Positions 46,797 through 54,820 of a stretch of 61,942 nt of DNA are shown piece by piece; the stretch's first letter is position 1, and the number at the start of each line of letters is the position of its first letter. The notes under the pieces were generated by a model. It had not been told where the DNA came from. It made no database searches and saw only the letters and a list, made by a program, of their open reading frames with translations. The stretch is from Promethearchaeota archaeon (GTDB lineage Archaea; Asgardarchaeota; Lokiarchaeia; Sigyniarchaeales; SOKP01). The DNA is taken from contig SHMW01000013.1 in NCBI GenBank assembly GCA_008080735.1, forward strand, positions 15,918 through 77,859. The letters run 5' to 3'. Position numbers and translations under genes: made by a program.

Positions 46797-48269
46797 TCAT
46801 CGTGAATCTTTCTCTTTAGCCAATCTTTCTATTTTTCCCATAGGTTCCTTTTCTACTTCGGGCAATTTAGGTAGATCGGTCAATTTTTCTTTAAAATCGA
46901 TTCCTTTTTTACTCAATCTTGTTTTTTGAATAAAGTAAAGAAGTACGCCTATTCCAGTATAAGGAAAAACGATTAAAGCTATGACTAATCCCGCCTCGGG
47001 TTCTGTAAAAACTAATAGAACAAAGACAAACGATAGCACCGCACCTATAATCCCCATGATTTTTAGGGTTCTTCTAGACGGTTTGAACCCCGACTTTTCA
47101 TGCCACTCTGGAAATTTCTTAGGGAGAATAATCGCAGCTATAGATAGAGGTATTTGCAATATCAATACAATGACTCCGACTATTGCACTTAAGAGCACAG
47201 CCGCGGTATAAACCCCAAAACTCGGAGCAAGGATTGGAATGAAGGTAAAGAGAAATACTACACCAACAATAAATAGAATTGTTAGAGCTGGGATTGGGGT
47301 CTTTTGCTTGTCACTAATATTTGCTAATTTTTTAGGAAATAATCCCTCCCTCGCGATCATCATAATATCCCGGGAATACGCCATATAAGCGGGATGAATT
47401 GTAGATGCTATAGCTACAGCGATTAATATTGAGACAAACAGCACCATCCCAGAAGGGAGTAGTCCTCCTGTGAGGATTAGCTGAACGACAGTTCCCACAG
47501 GATTTTCATAAGGTTGAACACCTGCCACCATTAGCGATTGAATGGTATACATAACCACCAAAAATATAATGCTAATAAGGAGAGCTCTCGGAATATTTTT
47601 AGAGGGATTCTTCACCTCACCCGCCACATCTAAGATCAGTGTAAATCCTACATACGCAAAATAAAATGTTAATGCTGTGAAAAGTACTGGAGAGAACCCT
47701 TCTGGGAATAATGGCACAAAATTGGAAGGTTTAAATGCGGGGATCGCAGAGATAATAAAAATAACCATAACAAAAATATCCCCCACAATCGTGATGATAA
47801 GTTCTATTAATCCTGAAATCTCAATCCGTATCCAGTTTAAAAAATAAAAAACCACCAAAACCACAAGACCAACCAAAACAGAAAACCATACCATCCTTGT
47901 ACCTTCTGGGATTCCGATCGCTTGTCCAATAAAAAACCCGAAAGACGCTCCTAGGTAGGATAATGTACACCCAACTGCTAAAATAATCAACCAAACGGTC
48001 ATAAAACCACCAAACGCACCCGTTAATCGACTAGTGATCACATAACTCCCTCCAGCGACTGGGAATGCCGAACCCAAATATGCTGAATTATATGCTACAA
48101 AAATGGCTGGGATCACGGCAATGATATAACAGAGAAAAATAGCGGGGCCAGTTTCATTAAGCTTTTCAGCGGGATTTATCCAAATGGATGCACCAATTAC
48201 CATCCCCACGATAATAAATATTGCGACGGGAAGATTAATCCCACGTTTTAATTCTTTTTCTTCAGTCAT
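46797..48269 (-). CDS. APC-family amino acid permease
   Basis: 490 aa with about 12 helices. IIVGMVIGASIWINPAEK (helix 1, unwound GxG region), FPVAGGSYVITSRLTG and FYFAYVGFTLILDVAGEVKNPSKNIPRAL are the APC blocks. Amino acids or amines are the usual substrates. The C-terminal tail (about 55 residues) is charged and cytosolic. No adjacent catabolic gene narrows the substrate. Confidence 0.9.
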   Translation of the reverse strand: MTEEKELKRGINLPVAIFIIVGMVIGASIWINPAEKLNETGPAIFLCYIIAVIPAIFVAYNSAYLGSAFPVAGGSYVITSRLTGAFGGFMTVWLIILAVGCTLSYLGASFGFFIGQAIGIPEGTRMVWFSVLVGLVVLVVFYFLNWIRIEISGLIELIITIVGDIFVMVIFIISAIPAFKPSNFVPLFPEGFSPVLFTALTFYFAYVGFTLILDVAGEVKNPSKNIPRALLISIIFLVVMYTIQSLMVAGVQPYENPVGTVVQLILTGGLLPSGMVLFVSILIAVAIASTIHPAYMAYSRDIMMIAREGLFPKKLANISDKQKTPIPALTILFIVGVVFLFTFIPILAPSFGVYTAAVLLSAIVGVIVLILQIPLSIAAIILPKKFPEWHEKSGFKPSRRTLKIMGIIGAVLSFVFVLLVFTEPEAGLVIALIVFPYTGIGVLLYFIQKTRLSKKGIDFKEKLTDLPKLPEVEKEPMGKIERLAKEKDSR

Positions 48270-48466
48270 TATCTATTACAACTTTAATTTATTTAAATCA
48301 AAATTTTAAAATTTAGAAATACTTAGTGCTCTTTTTATTTAAAATTTCAATTTTAAGGTTAAGAAAGGAAGGATGATCTTACTACATTAATAAATTTTCG
48401 AAAGATGAGATGTCAAACTACATAAGATAGAAATCAGATTAAAATGGTGTTAAGGTTGATTTAGTT

Positions 48467-49285
48467 TTAACTTTGTTTTATGATGTTATATTTTTGAGCA
48501 TATTTTTTGAAAAACTTCGTACCACCTGCTTCTTGTAAAACCTTAAATGTTTTGGCGGAATTTTCAAATTTCATTCCACCCACTAAATCTATTCCCTCCT
48601 CAAATAGGATGTCGGGTATCATACTTGCCGAAGGTCCTATGAAACATTTGAATTTTGCCTTGTTTTCAAATGCTTCCAAAATATGCTCTAAAGTGTTATT
48701 TATTAATGAGGTGCCTGTACATATCAATATATCTGTATCTAATTCTTCTTGATCTAAATTATTTATATTCCTTCTAAGTGTAAAATCTTTGAATTCACCT
48801 GAAAATTCTAGATTTTTTTCAATAATTACGATATTTTTTGTAGTTTGAGCCATCTTCTTTATCATAGGTTTTATTAATCCTATAAAAGTCACTTTTGTAT
48901 CCTCATTTAGATTAAAATAATGGAAAAGGTCTTCAGTTAAAAATGTATATTGAGTTCTATAATTATGGATATAAAATTGAGAAAGCGCGTTTAAAGTGGC
49001 AATACCAATTATCCTTTCTAAGCTTAAAGGATTTTTACCCCAATTTAATAATTCTTGAACAGCTCTGTCAGTTAATACTCCTGCAAAGTTAATTTTTGTA
49101 CATGATCCATTTTTAAATAACTCAGGAAGGGTATATGCTACCCCAATTTCATTATTAGACCCTCTAAATTCTAACTCAACTCCTGTATAGCCCAATCCAA
49201 GAACGGCATTTGAAATCTCGGGTGTGGGAATCTTTTTATCATCTAAAAGATTCTGGACTAAATCAATCGTTTTATCAATAATCAT
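48467..49285 (-). CDS. DUF364/DUF4213 protein, putative metal-binding
   Basis: 272 aa. The N-terminal half (LGLGYTGVELEFR, FAGVLTDRAVQELLNW, ERIIGIATLNALSQ) matches the DUF4213 part, and the C-terminal half (VTFIGLIKPMIKKM, DILICTGTSLINNTLEHIL, GPSASMIPDILFEEGIDLVGGM) the DUF364 part of the putative heavy-metal-chelation family. Such proteins occur with siderophore or metal systems. No metal transporter adjoins this copy. Cytosolic. Function uncertain. Confidence 0.8.
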   Translation of the reverse strand: MIIDKTIDLVQNLLDDKKIPTPEISNAVLGLGYTGVELEFRGSNNEIGVAYTLPELFKNGSCTKINFAGVLTDRAVQELLNWGKNPLSLERIIGIATLNALSQFYIHNYRTQYTFLTEDLFHYFNLNEDTKVTFIGLIKPMIKKMAQTTKNIVIIEKNLEFSGEFKDFTLRRNINNLDQEELDTDILICTGTSLINNTLEHILEAFENKAKFKCFIGPSASMIPDILFEEGIDLVGGMKFENSAKTFKVLQEAGGTKFFKKYAQKYNIIKQS

Positions 49286-49372
49286 CTTGTACTATAAGAT
49301 CTCCTATTTCAATAAAATTCTTATTAATTTTAAAAATAAATAAATAATTACAGATTAGAAAGTGAAAAAATT

Positions 49373-50257
49373 ATGGCACATAAAAAAAAATGGTATAAAG
49401 ATAAAAATTTTGTAATCACAGGTGCGGGGGGCGATATTGGTTCCGAGATTTGCCGAAAGTTCGCTCCTTTAGGCATGAGATTCTATCTATTGGATATCCC
49501 CGGTGCTGATTTAAGTTCTTTGAAAATAGAGTTAATGGAATTGGGAGCGGAAGATGTGAATATAATGGAGATGGATGTAACCAATAAGGAACAAGTGAAA
49601 ACCATTATAACCAAAATCGGAGAGACGGAAAAATGCATCGATATTTTGCACAATAATGCGGGTATTGGTTCGATGTGCTCAATTACAAACGATGGCACAT
49701 TTGAGGATTATAGAAAAATTATGTCCGTAAATGTGGATGGTATGTGGTTAGTTCTCAAAGCAGCGTTACCCTACATTGGGCGTCCCTCACCTACTAAAAA
49801 AAATCCTGACCGAAAGGAAGGACAATTAATTTTTACCTCAAGCTCTGCGGGCAAGACAGGTGTACCAAATATGGCAGCATATACCATGAGTAAGCATGCG
49901 ATTGTTGGGTTAGCTGATACCTTAAGGCGGGAATACAAAATGGCAGACCAAGGAATTGAAGTGATTACTGTCTGTCCCGCTCCGACTAATACGAGGTTTT
50001 GGGATTCAAGCCCTGCAACTAAAGAATGGGTAGAAAAATACGGAAGTAAAGGTGGACTCTATAAATTGGTTGAGCCAGAAAATGTTGCCAAAAGAATTTT
50101 AAAAGCCTCCAGAAAATATAAAAGAGAGATATATGTACCTCGATGGTGGTGGTTGCTCCCATTTCTCCAATTATTCAGTCATCGACTAGTAGGGCGAATG
50201 CTAATAAAAATTGAAGAATCAAAGAAGGAAATATATCAAGAAAAAAGAAAAAAGTGA
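49373..50257 (+). CDS. short-chain dehydrogenase/reductase
   Basis: 294 aa. TGAGGDIGSEI is the NAD(P)-binding loop, DILHNNAGIG the NNAG motif, SSSAG the catalytic Ser, and YTMSK the Tyr-x-x-x-Lys pair. MEMDVTNKE lies on the adenine side. A long basic and aromatic C-terminus (PRWWWLLPFLQLFS) may sit at the membrane, as in lipid-acting SDRs. Reaction: reversible oxidation of an alcohol; substrate unknown. A shared T-rich spacer of 17 bp separates it from the convergent GH3 gene. Confidence 0.87.
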   Translation: MAHKKKWYKDKNFVITGAGGDIGSEICRKFAPLGMRFYLLDIPGADLSSLKIELMELGAEDVNIMEMDVTNKEQVKTIITKIGETEKCIDILHNNAGIGSMCSITNDGTFEDYRKIMSVNVDGMWLVLKAALPYIGRPSPTKKNPDRKEGQLIFTSSSAGKTGVPNMAAYTMSKHAIVGLADTLRREYKMADQGIEVITVCPAPTNTRFWDSSPATKEWVEKYGSKGGLYKLVEPENVAKRILKASRKYKREIYVPRWWWLLPFLQLFSHRLVGRMLIKIEESKKEIYQEKRKK

Positions 50258-50274
50258 TAAAAGCCTTATTTTTT

Positions 50275-52305
50275 TTATTCTTTATAATTGAAATTACTTT
50301 CTAATCGGATATCGCGCGACGAGCTTCCTATCAAAACCTTATACTTACCTGCATCTACAGTCCAAGATTTCAGATTCTCATCATAGTATGATAATGCGTC
50401 TTTGGTAATCTCAAATTGTATCTTATTCTTTTGTTTTGGATTTAGAAAGACTCTCTCAAATCCTCTAAGTTCTTTTTCAGGGCGTTTAATTTTCGGTTCG
50501 ATTTCTTGGATATACAATTGAACTATTTCGGCTCCCTCTCTCTCACCAATATTTTCGAGGTCAAGTGAGACCGTAAGTGTTTCATCACCACTAAATTCTG
50601 TCTTATCCAATTGAATGTTTTCATACTTAAAACTCGTGAATGAAAGGCCAAATCCAAAGGGAAATAGCGGTTTTATTCCCTCCTTATCGAAATAACGATA
50701 ACCGACAAAAATATCCTCATCATAGAATACTTTTTCATTTCCAGGATACCTTTTATCTGTAATGTGGGCGGGTGAATCTGCCAATTGTTTTGGAAAGGTT
50801 AAGGGTAATTTTCCGGATGGGTTTATATCGCCAAAAATTATATCAGCAATGACATGTCCTCCTTCTTGTCCTGGATACCACGCCTCTATTATAGCTTTTA
50901 CTTTATTTATCCAACTTTCCATTTTAATTGGACTCCCATTGATTAAAACAACTACGATGTTCTCATTTGTTTTGCTGACTTCATCTATTAAATCTAATTG
51001 GTCTTTAGGTAATTCCAGACTCTCTCTATCCGAATTCTCCACATCATTATGCTCTTCATGATCCAATCCCAAAATTAGAAACACAAAATCCGCTTCAGAA
51101 ACATCATCAATTATTTCTATTTTATTTCCACCTTTTTTTTGTATCCCTTTAAATGGAGTGATTTCATAGGGAGGTTTGACCGCAGAGCTTCCGCCACCTT
51201 CTGCCAATTCCCTATCTGCGTTAGTCCCTTTTATCGCAATCTTTTGGACCTGCCCCATTTCTATCGGTAATACATTATCTTCATTTTTAAGAAGAACAAT
51301 TCCTTGTTCGGCAATTTTCCGGGCGAGATTTTGATGTTCTTTTGTATTTCGAGAACCTCTAGGAAGGGTTTTAGGATCATCAAAAATCCCGACTAAACAC
51401 ATTACACGTAATAGGCGCCTTACATCTTCATCTAATTCCTCTTCCGTGAACTTTCCTTGGGAATAGGCTTCTTTTAAATACCTGCGTTTATAATGCTTGG
51501 CCCGCGGCATTTCTAATGAGAGCCCCGCTTTTATACATTCTTCGGGATTATCAATTAAATGTGTTGCATTCCAATCACTTACAACAAATCCACGGAAACC
51601 CCATTTATCCATTAACACGTCTTTTAAGAGCCGTTTATGGGCACATCCGTACACACCGTTTATTTTATTATATGACCCCATTACCGACCATACATCCGCC
51701 TCTTCGACAGCGGCTTTATATGCTGGAAAATATATTTCTTCCAAAGCTCTCTGACTGACTTCAGCACTATAAGTATATCGGTTTTTTTCTTGATTATTAC
51801 AAATATAATGTTTGATACAAGCGGCAATTCGTTCTCCTTGTACTCCTTTAATAACCGGTACTGCTAGCTTCTTGTTTAAGTAAGGATCTTCAGTTTGATA
51901 TTCAAATGTGCGACCGCATAAAGGAGTTCTGTCGATATTAACCCCTGGCCCTAAGATCATATGTGATCCAACATCTCTTACTTCTTCAGCAATAGCTTTT
52001 CCAAATTGAAACGAAAGTTCGGGATTCCAACTGGCAGCTCGACAGATTCCCACGGGAAAATAGGTGCATTCTTTTCCACCAGAACTGTGAGGCGCTACAC
52101 CATGAGGCCCATCTGTCATGAGGAAAGGCGGTATTCCTAATCGATCGATTGGTTTTGTTTCCCATCTATGACGTCCCGCTAATAGTTTGAATTTTTCCTT
52201 GAGAGTTAGCCTATTTAACAAATCGTTAACTCTTTGCTCTATATCTAAGTCTTGATTCCTAAACGGAAGGTCTGAAAGTTCCTTTTCTTCTTGTTTTTCA
52301 TTCAT
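50275..52305 (-). CDS. GH3 beta-glucosidase, cytosolic
   Basis: 676 aa from the ATG at 52305 (MNEKQEEKE); an in-frame extension to 52407 has no family similarity. FLMTDGPHGV, the GPGVNIDRTPLCGRTFEY block, KHYICNNQE and VVSDWNATH (the Asp of SDW is the nucleophile) are the GH3 N-domain. GGGSSAVKPPYEI and PGQEGGHVIADIIFGDINPSGKLPLTFP are the second domain, and a fibronectin-III-like domain ends it. No signal peptide, so it acts inside the cell on imported beta-glucosides or oligosaccharides. Full GH3 length. Confidence 0.93.
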   Translation of the reverse strand: MNEKQEEKELSDLPFRNQDLDIEQRVNDLLNRLTLKEKFKLLAGRHRWETKPIDRLGIPPFLMTDGPHGVAPHSSGGKECTYFPVGICRAASWNPELSFQFGKAIAEEVRDVGSHMILGPGVNIDRTPLCGRTFEYQTEDPYLNKKLAVPVIKGVQGERIAACIKHYICNNQEKNRYTYSAEVSQRALEEIYFPAYKAAVEEADVWSVMGSYNKINGVYGCAHKRLLKDVLMDKWGFRGFVVSDWNATHLIDNPEECIKAGLSLEMPRAKHYKRRYLKEAYSQGKFTEEELDEDVRRLLRVMCLVGIFDDPKTLPRGSRNTKEHQNLARKIAEQGIVLLKNEDNVLPIEMGQVQKIAIKGTNADRELAEGGGSSAVKPPYEITPFKGIQKKGGNKIEIIDDVSEADFVFLILGLDHEEHNDVENSDRESLELPKDQLDLIDEVSKTNENIVVVLINGSPIKMESWINKVKAIIEAWYPGQEGGHVIADIIFGDINPSGKLPLTFPKQLADSPAHITDKRYPGNEKVFYDEDIFVGYRYFDKEGIKPLFPFGFGLSFTSFKYENIQLDKTEFSGDETLTVSLDLENIGEREGAEIVQLYIQEIEPKIKRPEKELRGFERVFLNPKQKNKIQFEITKDALSYYDENLKSWTVDAGKYKVLIGSSSRDIRLESNFNYKE

Positions 52306-52443
52306 ATTAAAAAGAATAAATGTGAAAGAAAAATAAGTTTTATTTACCGATTCTTTTAATCTTATTCCTATTCTCAATTTTTTAGTTTTGCACTTAGTTG
52401 AAAGCAATCGGAAATAAAAAAAGAAAGAATGAATTGTTTGATT

Positions 52444-52827
52444 TTATTTGTAATTTATTATAAATTCAATAAAAAAACACGCAAAAATAAAATCAAGCGA
52501 TCCCAGAATAACGATAATGATATCCAAGTCTCCGATTAGGAAATAAATCACGCAGAAGGCAAAAAAGCTAAGCTTACTTAATATTCCTAACCAGACGCAA
52601 CCTGTGTTTTTATCGATATCCAAACCCACAATAAAATAACCAATTCCATATACAAAAATTAGTCCCAAAAGGGAATGTAAAAAGAACAAGGTCGGAGGGC
52701 GGGAAGATCCAAACAACTCAAACACATCGGGCATTATAATACTTATGGATATGAACGAGATTGCCATCAACCAATTAAAAATTCCGCCTATTTTAAAAAG
52801 ATATTCATAATACACTCGTTTTTCCAT
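52444..52827 (-). CDS. small four-helix membrane protein
   Basis: 127 aa. A GAGGTG Shine-Dalgarno lies 6 bp before the ATG at 52827, so this start is chosen over the GTG and ATG just upstream. Four hydrophobic segments span nearly the whole chain (FNWLMAISFISISII, LFFLHSLLGLIFVYGIGYFIV, and two later). Unrecognised family. It lies 139 bp upstream of the GH3 gene on the same strand. Confidence 0.65.
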   Translation of the reverse strand: MEKRVYYEYLFKIGGIFNWLMAISFISISIIMPDVFELFGSSRPPTLFFLHSLLGLIFVYGIGYFIVGLDIDKNTGCVWLGILSKLSFFAFCVIYFLIGDLDIIIVILGSLDFIFACFFIEFIINYK

Positions 52828-52993
52828 TTTCATCACCTCATATTATATTTTTGGAAACTAAATTAACAAGAATTATGTTATATTATACCTTGATTTTTTT
52901 CAATTTAAATCTTTAAACGTCTAAATATTCTAAAATGATAATGCTTAATTTTTTGGTTTTATTAGGTGTTATAAAAAATAGAGAATATCAAAA

Positions 52994-53377
52994 ATGGAAT
53001 ATATTATCATAAGAAATGAAAAGATAGGGGAGGTTAAAGCAAAATTATTAAAAGATAAAAACCCAAACACATGTGAAGAAATCTGGAATGCTTTACCCTT
53101 AGAATTGAATTTATCTCGGTGGGGGGAAGAGCTTTATGGGTCAATTCGTGTTGAGATAGATGAAGAAAATTCTCAATTAGAATGTGAAGTTGGTGATATC
53201 GGGTATTGGATGGGTGGAAACGGATTTTGTATCTTTTTTGGAAAAACTCCCGCAAGTACAAGTGGAAAACCAAAAGCTGCATCTGCAGTAAATATCTTTG
53301 CAAAGATTGAGGATGCTGATCCAAAAATATTTACTCAGTTTTCCGAATTTAAGGGAGTTGTAAAAAAAGGGGTATAA
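52994..53377 (+). CDS. cyclophilin-like fold protein (DUF369 type)
   Basis: 127 aa. NPNTCEEIWNALPLE, SRWGEELYGSI, ENSQLECEVGDIGYWMGGNGFCIFFGKTPAS and AASAVNIFAKI match the prokaryotic cyclophilin-like family (DUF369). These share the cyclophilin barrel, but peptidyl-prolyl isomerase activity is not proven for the family. Cytosolic. It converges on the SDR gene with an 8-bp spacer. Confidence 0.88.
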   Translation: MEYIIIRNEKIGEVKAKLLKDKNPNTCEEIWNALPLELNLSRWGEELYGSIRVEIDEENSQLECEVGDIGYWMGGNGFCIFFGKTPASTSGKPKAASAVNIFAKIEDADPKIFTQFSEFKGVVKKGV

Positions 53378-53385
53378 AAAAAAAT

Positions 53386-54246
53386 TTAATAATTTGTATC
53401 TTTTCCTAATTTTTTTCTCGCTTTTTTTAGATCTCTATCAAGTATCCAGAAGACTAGTTTAGGGAAATGTCGTTTTACCCAGAACATCCATCCAGCCTCT
53501 CCAGGTTTAATGTAAAAATCTTTATCGAGTATTCCTTCTATAAACGGTTCTGCGATCTCTTCTGGTTGCATTAGTCCTCCGCGCTCGGAAATAATTTTAC
53601 ACTCATCTGGTTTCAATTTATTTTCTCTCTCAAATGTCGAAGTCTCCGTGTCGGGGGGGAAGATCACTGAAATATCAATTTTATATGGTGAAAGTTCATT
53701 TTTTAGTGTCTCAGCTAACCCTACAATAGCAGCCTTTGTCGGAGTATATGCGGTATACCCGATTAACCCAATATATGCGGCAACTGACGCTACAAACGCA
53801 ATATGTCCATTGCATCGCTCCATAAAATAAGGAAGAAGAATCAACGTAGGAACTAATTGTCCGTAATAATTCACATCCATATGGTTTTTAAAATCCTCCA
53901 ACGCATAATTTTCTACATAATTAGGGAGTGCCATCCCCACAACATTAATCAAATATTCTGGTACGCCATGTTCCTCAATATAATTTTTAATAAGTGGTTC
54001 AAGCTTGTCCATGTCTGTAGTATCACAAGAAATTGATTCTATATGTTGGGAATCATCCATTTTGAGTGAGGTTAATAATAATTTAGCTTCTTCTAGTTTT
54101 TCTTCCCTCCGCGCAATAATACATACATCTCCGCCCAATTTGACGATTTCTTTTGCTGTTGCCAGACCTATTCCTTCACTTGCTCCACATATTATGGCAC
54201 TTTTTTCCTTAAACGGTTGTTTTTTGAGTAATTTTTTACTTGTCAT
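53386..54246 (-). CDS. 3-ketosphinganine reductase-like SDR
   Basis: 286 aa. GASEGIGLATAKEI is the NADPH loop and CIIARREEKLEEA follows. NVVGMALPNYVE, SVAAYIG and YTAYTPTKAA (Tyr-x-x-x-Lys) give the active site. PPDTETSTFERENKLKPDECKIISE closely resembles the matching block of eukaryotic KDSR (PPDTDTPGF..EN..KP..T..IS). KDSR reduces 3-ketodihydrosphingosine in ceramide synthesis. No serine palmitoyltransferase gene is in this window. The gene begins 21 bp after a four-helix membrane gene on the same strand, so they may be co-expressed. Confidence 0.82.
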   Translation of the reverse strand: MTSKKLLKKQPFKEKSAIICGASEGIGLATAKEIVKLGGDVCIIARREEKLEEAKLLLTSLKMDDSQHIESISCDTTDMDKLEPLIKNYIEEHGVPEYLINVVGMALPNYVENYALEDFKNHMDVNYYGQLVPTLILLPYFMERCNGHIAFVASVAAYIGLIGYTAYTPTKAAIVGLAETLKNELSPYKIDISVIFPPDTETSTFERENKLKPDECKIISERGGLMQPEEIAEPFIEGILDKDFYIKPGEAGWMFWVKRHFPKLVFWILDRDLKKARKKLGKDTNY

Positions 54247-54267
54247 AATTTCACTCTTTTTGAATTA

Positions 54268-54678
54268 TTATACTGCTATTACAGAGAAAACGCTCCATGC
54301 ATACCACAGAAAAAGCGGGCCGAAAATAACGCAAATAAGATTTATGAAAAGATTCATCATTATATCTGATGGAGAGCCTTTAAATCCTCCATTTTGTATG
54401 TTAAATGAAATATCTAATAACCCAAGGAAAATTAAGGCGCTACCGGAAATTATAGTAAAAAAGAGCCCAAAGATTTCATCAATAAGTAATCCTATCGCAC
54501 CGACAAATAATGTTGGAGTGACCCATCCTAAGTCGGGTACTGGAAATGAACGTTCAAAAGCTAAATATATCTCTGTGTTTTCTGGATCTCGGTTTTCCAC
54601 CATAAAAAAGTAGATCCAGAACCCAATAAAGCCTAACGCTAGCAAAATTTGAAAAATCGCAACAATAATATTCAACAT
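54268..54678 (-). CDS. small four-helix membrane protein
   Basis: 136 aa with four hydrophobic helices (NIIVAIFQILLALGFIGFWIY, LFVGAIGLLIDEIFGLFF, FTIISGSALIFLGLLDI, LFINLICVIFGPLFLWYAW) and a short acidic loop after the first. No known motif. It lies just upstream of the KDSR-like gene (21 bp), so a link with lipid metabolism is possible but unproven. Confidence 0.65.
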   Translation of the reverse strand: MLNIIVAIFQILLALGFIGFWIYFFMVENRDPENTEIYLAFERSFPVPDLGWVTPTLFVGAIGLLIDEIFGLFFTIISGSALIFLGLLDISFNIQNGGFKGSPSDIMMNLFINLICVIFGPLFLWYAWSVFSVIAV

Positions 54679-54820
54679 GTTTGGTATTCCTCTAAATAAA
54701 ATGTTCTAATATTTAATGTGTGAAGTTAGTATTTAAAACTAGTTTTACTTCTATTTTAATGGATTTAACGAATTGGGGTTATAAAAAAGATTTTAATAAT
54801 TTCATAACGAGGTTACTAAT

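Noticed and set aside
54005..54613. 202-codon plus-strand frame across the two minus-strand genes
   Set aside because: It overlaps the KDSR-like gene and the membrane gene, which are better supported, and has no recognisable domain.
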